64,000 nucleotides of DNA from Eucalyptus grandis. Its lineage: Eukaryota > Streptophyta > Magnoliopsida > Myrtales > Myrtaceae. The DNA lies in assembly GCF_016545825.1 (NCBI RefSeq), contig NC_052617.1:54937382-55001381 (forward strand), in the 5' to 3' direction. The notes beneath the pieces were generated by a model. It was given only the letters and a program-made list of their open reading frames with translations. It ran no database searches and had not been told where the DNA came from. Shown here one piece after another: positions 1-10,891 of this stretch. The first letter of the stretch is position 1. Each line of letters opens with the position of its first letter. The position numbers and the translations under genes were made by a program.

Positions 1-1658
1 TTCTTTTATCGTCTCTATATATTGATATCATGGAGATGTATATTAAATGATTTGTCTGCCCAAAGGGGATGGATCATTGATAATTATATGTAATTCTTCT
101 TATTGTTGCTTTATAAACTCCATGCTGTAAATCTCTTTATTATTACTTTATAAACTTCATGCTGTGAAAAATAATTGTGCATTATACACTCGCCCAAAGG
201 GGAGTTTATAATGTACTAATTATTTTTGTTGAAATATTCATTGCCCATAATTGATCTTATTGTATTATGTGTGACAAACAGTTACTTTTGCTATAACTAA
301 CAACAATGCCACGGTTGAAATGTTAATTAGATCAAATATTATACCGTTAAGGATTTGGTCAAAAAGGGAGATATTGTGATTGACAATATTAGAATTGAGT
401 CCATGTTGGCTGATTCTCTAATAAAAAGGCTTATGACCCATTTTGTTTAAAGAACATGTAAAGAATATGGATGTTTTAGAATCTTTTGATTTCTTTTGTT
501 AGTGGGAGTTATATAGTTTGTATTTATGGATATTATAGTTATATGCATCGATAATGCTTTTATGATGTCTATTAAAGCATTTATTTTTAATGATTGTTGT
601 TATTGATTCTATTGTTATCTTTTCTCCTGTTGACTGAGAAATAAAATAGTATCTTTAAACAAATTTTAGTTTAAAGATGACTGGATGTCACTGATTATGA
701 GATTTCATGTTGGATTGTGACATAATTGTGCAATTTTATGTTGTTTAGAAATCGCACTGAGGCAATTTCATGTTGTTTAGAAATTGCGCTAATGCAGTTT
801 CATGTCGTTGAGAAATTGCATTGAGGACCGATAAGAAATAGTGCATATTTTGATCACATGTTGGTACTATTTCTTACTACACTACTAGGCCCATGATCCA
901 TGAAAATATAATACTTATTATATGTGATTATGGAAGGTCTTGTGTTGGCATTTTCTTAACACATTGATCTCCATAGTCCTATACTGAGGTTATATAGGAT
1001 TGGATTGGTATTGAGATGCCATTATTGGAATATTATTTTTTAAAAGTTGTGGCCACATAAAACAAAATTTTAGTTATTAACCCGATAGTGTCGTTTTCAA
1101 TATAAAATCTTTTTCAAAATAAAATAAGTTAATTAATGTAGCCCAAGTGGGAGAATGTTGGAAATTTCCTATAATATGGGCTTACATTAATTAATTGATT
1201 TTCTATTTTAAATAATCGGGTTAATGGATATTTCAATATTTGTTCAACCCTAAAGTGATCTGATTGAATTGGGTATTGTCATCTATTATTAACGCGCCTA
1301 GTTGAGCAAAGAAAGTGTAGGCAATTGTGTTTGATCGCCCGTAATGGGAAGGGTCTAGTTGACACGCTGTTGATTAGGGTTTGCTAGGTCCCCTCTCTAG
1401 CCTATAAAAGGGTAGGTTGTACCTATCAGTTGCTTTAATCCATTAAAAGCCGCTATATCGAAATAGGCCATAGAGAGGAAGATCTGGTATTCCGATAGAT
1501 TCCTGATTATCAGAGTGATCTAGTTTTCTTCAATTGAAGCAATGGCTCAAACATGTACGCTTTAATTCCGTTATATTTATTGATCTTGGTGTTTTACAAT
1601 CATGCATGGATCCGTTTGTTATGAAAAGATTAATTGTTTATGAGAATAATTTTCTACA
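1..1658 (+). mobile_element. 3' end of a Ty1/Copia retrotransposon (pol tail, tract, 3' LTR)
   Basis: The window opens inside a Copia element. Around 328-450 the plus strand translates to the typical end of a Copia RNase H domain (IKYYTVKDLVKKGDI, then a MLAD-S-LIK motif like the family's MLADPLTK) and stops at 448-450. A purine-rich tract (AGTGGGAGAA) follows at about 1146-1155, directly before an LTR that begins TGTTGGAAA. The 5' part of the element lies left of the window, so LTR age and target duplication cannot be read. No long open frame remains in what is visible. Confidence 0.75.
1156..1658 (+). repeat. 3' LTR of the Copia remnant
   Basis: The LTR begins TGTTGGAAA right after the purine tract. 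I place its end at TTTCTACA (1651-1658), because that closes with CA and is an imperfect inverted match to the start. A TATA-like CTATAAAAGG at about 1403-1412 fits an LTR promoter. The 3' border is a judgement by eye; the partner LTR is outside the window. Confidence 0.55.
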
Positions 1659-3072
1659 TCTTATGGACCTCAAGTGAGACCTATACGAACCAACGGATAT
1701 TGGGACAACAACATCGGCTGCACCCGATACTCCTGCTTCCGGAATTAGGATGCTAAAAATGTCTCCCTTTGCCTAAGTTTCTATGTCTGTTGCTGCATTA
1801 AGTACTTGGAGATGCTTTTAGATTTATAAAATTGAATGAACGAAAAACACTTTCATCATTCACAAAAACATTTAGATATGAATTGTTGTCAATAATGAAA
1901 TCATCTTTCATTTGACTAATTATTTGGCTAATTATTTCAAGTAATATAAACGATCATTTTTAAGATAATGTTTTTCGAATCATTCATTTTCTGCGAAATA
2001 AAAGTAGACTATATTCAACCATTGAGCAAATCCCAGTGGTCACCCGGGAGAATGTAAAGGATTCGAATCCCCACATTTTGAGGGAAGTTGAGGTGGGGAT
2101 GATTAGTTTTTTATTTTATTCATATACCCTATAAAGAGACATGGCAAAAGTTTGAGAGTGAGTTGAGAGTTAGAGTATGACTGATTAAAAAAAACAAAGA
2201 AGCTTATATTCATACTAATAGGGCAGAAAGGTATCGCTCACTAAGAATTTCAGAGCTGCTACTATATATGGGAAGCAACGCTAAGCGAGGGGTACTATTT
2301 AGTTCATAACAGTTTCTTTTTCAAAAGAAAAAATAAGTAAATGGAATTCGTCTTCAACATGTCACTATTAGGCGGTTATATCTGTTCTTGTTAATTTTGT
2401 CTCATGCGAGATATGGCATGCGTTTGATACGCGAATCGGCTAGCATTAGATTCATGCAGTATAATAATACTGTGACGGTAGCTCAGTTGCTGAGAAATGT
2501 ACGTGTATGTTAATTACACGCATGAAAACATACAAGATTGTTAAAGCAAATGATTTGCATATTTATGTCAACCCATTTGGGTTTGATGCATAGTTTGAGC
2601 AACAACGAAGATTAATCTTTTATACATATTTTCCGATTAAGGTCGAATCATCGTTGTTTTGTGAAATTAAAATGTTCAAAACTTTCCATTCTAGGTCAAA
2701 CACATGTCCGACTCACAAAGTTAATTATATCTTAACCTCCAACTCATTGGAGGGGGTTCTCCTCACGTACCATTCGTGACGACTCGACTGGTTCTCGAGA
2801 AAAGATCGATCACATGGGTGCCTGCCCGAATGCACCCACCAAGTTCTTTTCTTGAGGTTCAAGATATTTACGATTTTGCCCCCAGAATTTTTTTTTCAGA
2901 GAAGTACAAACAGAAGCTATCGCCCCCACACGTCACGTAGGAGGGATGCCAACAGAGAAGAGAATACATAAAAAGCTATGGAATGGAATGGAATGGAAAG
3001 AGACCCTGCTACCCAAACACCAAACGGAACTTTGTTCAACAATAAAAGAAAGACCACATCTCACTCACTCGG
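1659..3072. other. Intergenic, with a possible SINE fragment
   Basis: There is no credible coding region. Around 2025-2110 a stretch holds the tRNA-like B box GGATTCGAATCCCC and is followed by a T-rich tail, which suggests a truncated SINE. At 1830-2000 lies one copy of a degenerate dispersed AT-rich repeat that recurs near 24,420-24,590. A perfect GGAATGGAAT-type run sits near 2980-2998. The rest is anonymous sequence downstream of the NLR gene. Confidence 0.4.
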
Positions 3073-5805
3073 CTAGCGAGGTAGGAATCGGATCCGGGCT
3101 TCGTAAGAAGGGGGCCCATCTTTGATTTTACGTGCTGCCTCTCCATATGTCATTTCCTCTTTGTTACCCCGGCCACGCCCCTCGAAAGTGACCCAGGCGG
3201 CTGGGTCCCACTCGAACTCCTCCCACCAGCCTTTGTCCCCAAAGATCGAGAAGCTTCCCCTCATTCCGTTCGAGTCCAACGGTAACTTTCTGAGACCACG
3301 ACATCCGTTTATTCTGAATTCCACCCCTTGAGGGAAAAGTAGAGCGTGGTCGCAAATGCTCCTTAGTTTTGGAAGATCGGAGACGCCTAGGAATTTGAGA
3401 CGTGAGAATAGTCCTGAAGCAGCTAATTCCTCTCTTGCAATTCCATCCCCGACTATTTTCTCCATCGAATTGCAGGTCACGACCAACAAACTTTGGAGTT
3501 TCGGAGCGTGCATGAGCCAAGACAAGTCCAAAAATCCGCATCTTACAATCAAAACTTCAACGAGGCTGGGGAAGCAATAGCACTTGGGCGCTTGTCCTAT
3601 CCCTTGATTAATCTCCATCTTCACAAGCATAGGGCAATTGACAAAATTAAGCACCTCTAAATGCGAGAAATTGCCGCTCCCTTTTAATGAGTGACTTATT
3701 GGGATGTGGGTCAAGCCCTCGCAATTCTTGATAGCTACTCTCCTTATGCATCTCTGAAAGGATTGGAATATTTTTAGGGCAATGGAAGATTTTTGCACAT
3801 ATATAGATAAATCTGTGAGACCCTGCATGCGCCCTAGTTCCTCTACCACTTCTTCTTCATTCTCTAGCCTCGATTCCCAAGTGCTGAACACATTCAATGG
3901 TAAGCTTGCGACTACCCCTCTCGGAATTAGGATGTGCCCCATCATATCTAGTAGCAACCACCGTAAACAAATCAAGTTCCTAATTTCCCTAGGCATCTCA
4001 TTAATGTAAGTGTTCGACAGGTTCAAGTACCGTAGGCTAATCAAATTGCAAATCCCTTCGGGGAATGAGTCAATATTCTCATTGTCGGACAGGTCAAGGA
4101 CCGTCAGACAAGCCGTCATGGAGTCGAAAAATCCTCCTGGCAAGACACTCACTTTAGTTTCCCTTACAATCAAAGTTTTGAGCTGGGAACACCCGGGTGG
4201 TGCTTGGTCGATATTATGAATCCATTTTTCCCATATAGATACTTTCTCCGCTTCCCCCCATTTGGACATCCCTTTTGTGGACATATCTTCTTCCTTCTCT
4301 ATCACTAGCAACTTGTTCTCCCTTTGCCCGTGGTCACGAGCGATCCAGATCGCCATGTCACGGATGACATCGTGCATCTTTACATACTCTTCCTCTTCCT
4401 CATCATCATCATGCCCACTTTCCAATAGACAAGCCATCTTTAAGCTCCCCAAGATATACTCCCCCTTCTCCCGCATATTGTATACATCATTGGTGTCTCC
4501 TAGCAAGCCCTCTCCAATCCAGAGTTCAATAAGGTCACGTGATCCTATGCGGTAATCCTCAGGGAAGAGACAACAGTAAAGGAAGCAAAGTTGATCGGTA
4601 GAGTCATTTAAGCTAATATAACTGAATTCTAGTATGTGGTACACTTCCTCCATACCTGATAGTTTGTATGGATTATTCCTAAGCGTTCTTAACGCATGCT
4701 TCCACTCAGAGGGCTTCTTTCTATTGGCCATGGCTTGCCCAACTGTTGTAAGGGCTAATGGCAACCCTTTGCACTCTCCCACAATGTCCTTGGCCAGCTG
4801 TAGAATTTCTGGATGAGAATGTATAGTCAATTTGCTGATGTTGTTCTCAAATAATCCCATGGCTTCTTCGAACTTCAAGCACTGAACTTCGAAGGTTTTG
4901 TCGGCTCGCATTTGGTCGCATACTTGCTCTGACCGAGTAGTGAATACTACTTTGGATCCATTCTCGAAACTAGGATGAGGAACTCCGATTTTGGAAAGGT
5001 CCATGCTTGCCCAAACATCATCAATCAACAGCACAAACTTCTTATGGGTCAAAACTTCCCACAAATAATTGATCCTCTCATCTTGGGACCATCCTCTCCA
5101 GCTCTCATCTTTAATGTTCAGCCTTTTCCTTATGGCGTCTTGAATGCTATCTTCATTCACTTGCCTTGAAACCACCACCCAAATAACGACATCGAATTTG
5201 TGATTTGCATGCGAAAGCTTCTCATTGATCCTTTTCATGAGGGTTGTCTTACCCACACCGCCCGTTCCATACAACCCAATCACTCCTACTTGTTTTTCAT
5301 CCATGAGCCATTTCCACACTTCATTAAGAGAAATATCAAGCCCCACAGGCTTGTCCATAGGCTTCTTGAGCACCGGAGGAGGAGGCAACAGTGACGTGAG
5401 GTCTATAAATTTTTCTCTCTCATTTTGAAGCTGTCTCACTTCATTGAGCAATTGATCAACTCTTTTCCCCAATTTATAACTTGACCGGCAGTTCCGAGGA
5501 AGCCAACGACTGAGACATTTGATTTCGTCACGTTCCCTGGCTTCTCGAAGAATTTGATCTACTTCACCGGAAGACTTTTGCACCCTGCCAAACCAGTCCT
5601 CCACTTGTTTCGTGGGCCCCACATGTGCTTCTACTTCTTCGCGTTCCACCTTCGTCTTCACATCTCCGCTAATAGACTTCAGGGCTTTATTTTTTTCATC
5701 TAATAAGCGGACGTTATCTTTCAGATTATAAATGTAGCCCACGGGTTTACTGGCCAAGCCCCATAAACCTTTGACGGTTTCTAAAAGAGGACCTGCGAGT
5801 TCCAT
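3073..5805 (-). CDS. CC-NBS-LRR disease resistance protein (RPS5-like class)
   Basis: This is an intracellular immune receptor of the CNL type, 910 residues in one uninterrupted exon, as is usual for RPS5/At5g63020-like genes. In order: an N-terminal helical region (about 25-135), P-loop GTGGVGKTT (180-188), kinase-2 LLIDDVW (259-265, the Trp typical of non-TIR NLRs), RNBS-B with FTTRS (about 284-292), GLPLAL (347-352), an RNBS-D region with CCLFPEDY (about 411-418), the MHD motif as KMHD (476-479), then irregular leucine-rich repeats to about residue 860. All nucleotide-binding motifs are intact, so it looks functional. An unusual acidic run (DDDEEEEEE) lies just before the MHD motif. The start chosen is the first ATG of the frame and precedes MELAGPLLE. 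Its upstream region recurs, without the gene, near 10.9-12.1 kb. The pathogen recognised cannot be inferred. Confidence 0.93.
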   Translation of the reverse strand: MELAGPLLETVKGLWGLASKPVGYIYNLKDNVRLLDEKNKALKSISGDVKTKVEREEVEAHVGPTKQVEDWFGRVQKSSGEVDQILREARERDEIKCLSRWLPRNCRSSYKLGKRVDQLLNEVRQLQNEREKFIDLTSLLPPPPVLKKPMDKPVGLDISLNEVWKWLMDEKQVGVIGLYGTGGVGKTTLMKRINEKLSHANHKFDVVIWVVVSRQVNEDSIQDAIRKRLNIKDESWRGWSQDERINYLWEVLTHKKFVLLIDDVWASMDLSKIGVPHPSFENGSKVVFTTRSEQVCDQMRADKTFEVQCLKFEEAMGLFENNISKLTIHSHPEILQLAKDIVGECKGLPLALTTVGQAMANRKKPSEWKHALRTLRNNPYKLSGMEEVYHILEFSYISLNDSTDQLCFLYCCLFPEDYRIGSRDLIELWIGEGLLGDTNDVYNMREKGEYILGSLKMACLLESGHDDDEEEEEYVKMHDVIRDMAIWIARDHGQRENKLLVIEKEEDMSTKGMSKWGEAEKVSIWEKWIHNIDQAPPGCSQLKTLIVRETKVSVLPGGFFDSMTACLTVLDLSDNENIDSFPEGICNLISLRYLNLSNTYINEMPREIRNLICLRWLLLDMMGHILIPRGVVASLPLNVFSTWESRLENEEEVVEELGRMQGLTDLSIYVQKSSIALKIFQSFQRCIRRVAIKNCEGLTHIPISHSLKGSGNFSHLEVLNFVNCPMLVKMEINQGIGQAPKCYCFPSLVEVLIVRCGFLDLSWLMHAPKLQSLLVVTCNSMEKIVGDGIAREELAASGLFSRLKFLGVSDLPKLRSICDHALLFPQGVEFRINGCRGLRKLPLDSNGMRGSFSIFGDKGWWEEFEWDPAAWVTFEGRGRGNKEEMTYGEAARKIKDGPPSYEARIRFLPR

Positions 5806-5832
5806 AGATTCTTTCGGAGATAACAGATCGGA

Positions 5833-7347
5833 AAGTCGACTATTTAGATGGGTTGGAAAAGGAGCGAATGGGTGGAGTTCGATAAGCTCTGCTGTGTATA
5901 TCTCGATAATTCCAGCTAGCAGACAAAGGAAAGAATTTCGGAACCTTTTTTTTTACTTCGAGAAGAGAAATGGAACAATTTTTCTTCTTCTTGTTTCTTC
6001 GTCTAGGTCGAGCTGCGAAGAAGAAGAAGAAGAATTTCTTTTATTCATTTGTTATTCCATAAATTAGTGTCTCATAATAAAAGCATCGTTAAATGTATAT
6101 AGCTTATGGAGAATATAATTAGTAAAAGTGACGTCACATGAATCCATTTAATTTACAACCAAATTAAACTAAAATCTGAATGTTGAAAAGATGACATAGC
6201 AATTTGAAGTGCGGAATTGTTTCCTCATTACATTTAAATTTTTAATTGACAAGAACAAAAAATACTTGGACAGGTTATTTCTTTATTAAGTTTAAATCGA
6301 TAAATAGAAAGAGCAAAAGAAAATTGAAAGTGAACTAGCATAAATTCATTTTATTGCTAGTTCAAAAAGAATCTTTGAAAATTAAACAACTATTGACATA
6401 TCTTACTGATAAAATAAATTAGAAATTCACTTAGCTCGAGTTTTACACGTTAATGCCATTTACTTATAAGAGTACTAGACAACTCACTAACTTGATTAAA
6501 GGGCAGGTGACGAGCTTGAGTCTAAGGTCCGAGCTAAATAAAGTCTTGCATGATGCCCCTTGTGATTTAATAAATATAATAATCTCTTAATATAATAATC
6601 GGTCTTAGATGGCATGAGGGAGGGAAACCTAAGAAGGAAATCGTTTGATTAGCTCAACCAAATCTGTGTTTTGGGCTTATTGGGCTTGGACGAAGTGAAA
6701 ATTTATAACTTTATCAAGCACGATGATTACTCTTTATAATTTCCCAATCCCTCTCAGACATTTACTAAAATTAACTTTAATAGCTGAATCCCTATTTATT
6801 TCAAGAAATGAGAACTTACTTCTTTAGTGCAAATACTAATTAACTCAAAATAGCACAATAGTTATAGTTATTAATATAGTCGATAAGTTGTCAAATCTAC
6901 AAGACAATTTACCAACCTCGACAATCATAAATGTAAGATGCTGCTTATTACGAGAAACGAAAAACTTACCCATCTATCGAAAATATTACTTATTGGAAAG
7001 CAACACAATAGCTACTTATGCATTTTATGCCTTTGAAACTATAAAGTGGGTACAGGCGGACATAGAGATCTACTTAACATTAGTAAATTTTGCAAGAGGT
7101 GGGTCACGATTGACAGAATGATATTAAATTTTAGGTTGATGTACTCATCATGGGTGATAAGTTCTCAATCCACATAACAAGTGTAGTTTATCAATTGTAC
7201 GTACAGTGACTTTGCATATTAAACTTAGGGCCAACTAAAGGTTATATTGGCCATGATAAATAGGTTCGAGATTCATATTCATCAATATATGTATAAAGAT
7301 GTACAATGTAATGAAAGATAAGTTCCTAAAAGGTGTGGACAAATTAA
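5833..7347 (-). repeat. NLR upstream region, copy 1 of a duplicated segment
   Basis: Two blocks upstream of the NLR start codon (5833-6030 and about 6549-7347) recur in the same order and orientation at 10,892-11,080 and about 11,380-12,133, with many substitutions. The part between the blocks (about 6060-6540) is not shared. It contains the presumed promoter and 5' untranslated leader of the NLR gene. No other coding sequence is seen here. Confidence 0.75.
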
Positions 7348-7439
7348 GTTCCTTGATTTTTTGTTGAAGACTATACCAAGATCGACCAAGGCTTTAATTA
7401 GTAAAAGATAAAACTCGAAATCTCATGTCAGAAACGCAA

Positions 7440-8790
7440 AAATAGGATCCAATTTTTGCAGTACAGTGAAAATGGCGAAATTGACTCAATTTTCTTTAAA
7501 ATGACTTTTCATGGTTTAAGGATGTTCGAAATTTTAATCTTGCTCTGCTTGCTAAGCTGGTACGGAGGCTCTTTCATGACTGACTTGTGGGTCAAGCTTA
7601 TTAAAGGTCTATATTTGCCACATTGTGACTTTCCTGAGGCTGTGAAAGGTACTAAGGCCTCTTGGGGATGGAGTAGTATCTTGGAAGTAAGGCAGATTAC
7701 ATATGAGGGACAATACGGCAAGTAGCTTCTAGAGATAGAGTTAAGGTGTGAAAGGATAGATGGGGGATAACGACGGAGGAAATCAAGCTTATATTGGCTA
7801 GTAATTTTATGTTAATGATTTGAGATGCCAGTATGTGAGGCCTAGCCAATGTTAGGTTGCAGCTAAAGAGAAGGGTGCCATCAACAACTCAACCATGGTG
7901 ACATCGGCAGTGAAGAAAAAATTATGTGGCCTTTCGACAGAAAAGGACAGTTCGACAGCAATATCTGTTTTTGTTTTTGTGTTACCCTATATTTGAGAAA
8001 GGAAGGTCCATCTATCTCAAAGGTGGTGGAAAGCAGTGTATGGAAATGGATTTGGCCTCCATATTGTCCTCCAAAATGATTATGCACTTAGGGAAACTAC
8101 ACTGTTAATGCCTTGGCATCCTATAGCAACCTTTTCAAGAGGAGGATCAGAAATGATGCTAGTTGTGTGTTTTGTGGAGTGGAGGAGACTCTGGAACATA
8201 TTACTCTGTTATGGTTTAATGGAATATGTCAGGATATGGAGGAGAGGAAGCAGCTATTTCCAGGATCATTGCTTTTGTATGTCGATATCTGTGGAAGGAT
8301 CCTGTTAAGGTGCTTAAGCAGCTGCAGCAAGCTTTAACTGAGTATGTTCACTTGAAGAGGCAAATGCAGTTGGACAATCCTGATCAGAGGAAGAGTGAGA
8401 AGGAAGATGCCAGAGATATTGATTGGAAAAAATCTCCACAAGGAGTCATAAATATTAATGGTTATTTCAGCTTTTTACTAAAGGATAACAAGGCGGCAGT
8501 GGGAGTTCTTGGTCAAGATTATTCAGTTGTTATAGCTGGTGGTAGAGCGTAACTGGTTGCTGCTTCTGATATGAGCTTTAGCATTGAAGAAAGGAGTTCT
8601 TTTAGCCAAAGAAAAGCATTGGGAGTAGATCATCTTTGACACCGATTCAGAAGTTGTCTTTAAAGATGTTGCTATACCAAACTAGTTCATGAGATCGCAT
8701 TACCTGTGGTGCAAGGTACAGGAGATGCTTCGAAGCAACACAACAGCTTTACCCAGTTTTTGATTCTTAGGAGTGCTAATTAATGTAAAC
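7440..8790 (+). mobile_element. LINE (L1-type) 3' fragment, decayed
   Basis: The plus strand carries broken pieces of a plant LINE. At 7530-7690 is the C-terminal part of reverse transcriptase (LWVKLIKGLYLPHCDF, then ASWGWSSIL). At about 8110-8220 is the zinc-binding zf-RVT segment (CVFCGVEETLEHI). From about 8410 comes an RNase H-like segment (WKKSPQGVININGYF, later an FDTDSE-like stretch near 8635-8650). Frameshifts and stops separate the pieces, so it is dead. The 5' endonuclease part is absent. It abuts the end of the duplicated NLR upstream block. Confidence 0.8.
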
Positions 8791-9308
8791 AAGTGGACGT
8801 GTCCTAGTGATTGGAATTGTCACCCCCAATCCATTTAAGTTGACTTACTTTTGTATGAATTCAGAACTTCAGCCGCCACGATTTTGCTGTTGCCCTTGTA
8901 CCTTTGACACTTTACCTAATACGTCCAATTACTTTGGCCAAAAGCAAAAGGAGAAGAGAGGCCGAATTTGAAATGCTTTATTATTCTCTCATTTTGCGTT
9001 AGATCAACTTTTTTAAAGCTTAATATCTCAGTGTCGAAATTTTATGTTTTTCAACTTAACTAATGATAAGTGAATTGAAACTTTTGGTAATAGATGCATT
9101 CTAACACAAATGTGAATGTTAGATTATCTTCATTAAGATGCTCATAGAGAGTTTTGGTGCACTTATCCTTTAATTTTTTGTTAGCTTAATCACCAAAGTT
9201 TTATGATAGTTGAGTCAAATTTCATGTTTTTGAACATCATCATCGTATTGGTCTTAATTCAAACTATGAAGTGAAAATTGAAATCTCACTTTTTGGGGGT
9301 GGTTTAGA
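8791..9308. other. Intergenic
   Basis: AT-rich sequence without a supportable gene. The stretch just before 9309 (GGTGGTTTAG) could serve as a splice acceptor for the interrupted reading frame that follows. Confidence 0.35.
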
Positions 9309-10858
9309 AACCAGTTACATGAGAGAGAATTTAGATGCCTCACCTCTGCAGCCCTCTGATGAATCAATCACTCCAAGTCAAGATGACCAGCTTGATTTAC
9401 GCCGCGATGAAGAGGACCTTGTTGTCGCAAAATCGACTAGAACTTTGAAGAGTATATCCTCTTGTTTCTGTTACACCCCAAAACCATCATGAATGGGATG
9501 ACACGACCGTCCTTCCACTCGAAGGACATAGTCCCAAAGCTCCCAAAATTCAATTCCTGTCCGCTCGTCGATATCGCTCTCGTACTACTTATCGTTAGTT
9601 GAAGAGCCTGAAAAAGATTGGCAAATAAATGGGTGAACAACCACAGTTCAATGAGTAGTGCGTTTCTTCTAAGCGGATCAAGCACCCAAAGCGAATCGAG
9701 CACCCACTATGTATATTTATAAAGCTAAACTGCAACTCTTTTAACTCAAATCTAGGATATAACAAATATACAGTAAAAGAATAATTTATATACGCTTCAA
9801 CGAGAAATGCTACCTCAACTATGACTTGACTAAACTAAGCATAAGCACTTAGAAAACAACTCTCATGCACTAATAAATCGTTCAATCAAAGCAATTACTC
9901 AAAGCTGTCCGTAGTACGAAGCTTGAGCACAAAATTTTATAGTGCCATAATTTTCTCCACCGAACTTCGTTCAAGCGTACTTATAGTCAATAAAAAGCCC
10001 ATTCAATATATTACAAGGACCCCAATTTACCCAACCCGAGCCGAAAATGAACAACATATGGCCCTAAAGTCCTGTTGTGCACTGTTCATCTCACATGATA
10101 AACTTCAAAATTTTATTTCGGGTAAATCGTAAGCTTAAATCATGATCCGTAAAATCCTACGGCTTCTCAACATCCTGAACTATCATTTCTATAAAAATAC
10201 GCAGCTCAACTACTCAAAAATCATACTTTGCTGTTCGATTTTTCTCAAAATTCCAAATTTCAAGTCCTAGATCTAAAATTACTCCAATTGAACGAACGAA
10301 CGACACAAGCACTTACCGGGTATTGCATTATGTAAGGTGGCTTGGTGAGGCTCCCATGATGAGAACGCACGAAACCCTCTTCTTTCTTCTTCTTCCTCTC
10401 TTCCTCTTCCTTTCTTTGAGCTCGAGCTCTCTGGTCTCCCTTTCTCTCTCTCCTCCTTTTGCTTTCTCTCTTTCCCTTTTATCTTCTCCTTTTTCCCATT
10501 TTTTCTCTTTCCTTTTCTCTTTTCTTTTATCTCCTCCTTTTCCCCCCTTTTTCTTTTTCCTTTTTTTCTTTCTTTCCTTCTCTCTCTTCTTTTTCTTCTT
10601 CTCTCCCGAAGACTCTCAGTCTCTCTCCTTCTTCTTTCTCCTTTTTGTCTTTTGACTGGGTCAAAACCCATATTTTACAACAGTTTCACTTGTTTGTCGG
10701 TAGCAGGTGAATCAAGAGAGTGCTTCTGCGTCTGGCCCTCCAAACTGTCATGCGAGGAACCGGTCTCAATACAGGAATTAGAGGTATTGCCCGCTTCCCG
10801 AAAAGACAAACTGTTGCTCAGTAACTTGTTCTCTCTCTGGTTATATGGAATTGAATAA
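9309..10858 (+). pseudogene. Unrecognised reading frame split by a solo LTR
   Basis: A plus-strand frame runs open from a possible acceptor at 9308 to 9468, is interrupted by the solo LTR at 9469-10682 plus one target copy, and resumes in frame at 10,688, ending at a stop at 10,856-10,858. The left part includes SQDDQLDLRRDEEDLVV and the right part CEEPVSIQELEVLPASRKDK; the end is SLWLYGIE. The phase is kept exactly across the insertion. I do not recognise the protein. The minus strand is also open across the junction, starting from an ATG at 10,863, so the coding strand is not certain. Without the LTR the piece would be about 110 codons. It lies beside the orphan copy of the NLR upstream region. 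Confidence 0.35.
9469..10682 (+). mobile_element. Solo LTR with 5-bp target duplication
   Basis: A 1,214-bp block starts TGTTACACCCC and ends TTTACAACA (TG...CA). It is flanked by identical GTTTC pentamers at 9464-9468 and 10,683-10,687. There is no internal retroviral coding sequence, so it is a solo LTR left by recombination between two LTRs. It includes a long pyrimidine-rich tract (about 10,375-10,650) whose apparent open frames are low complexity only. The length and the ACACCCC start suggest a Gypsy-type LTR, but the superfamily is not proven. Confidence 0.85.
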
Positions 10859-10891
10859 TGCATCCATAGGAAAGAATAAGAGATTGAAAAA

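Noticed and set aside
2025..2110. GGATTCGAATCCCC motif as a tRNA gene
   Set aside because: No cloverleaf can be built around it; it fits the B box of a decayed SINE better.
10279..10671. 130-codon minus-strand frame rich in Lys/Arg/Glu and its plus-strand counterpart
   Set aside because: It is translation of a pyrimidine tract within the solo LTR; low complexity only.
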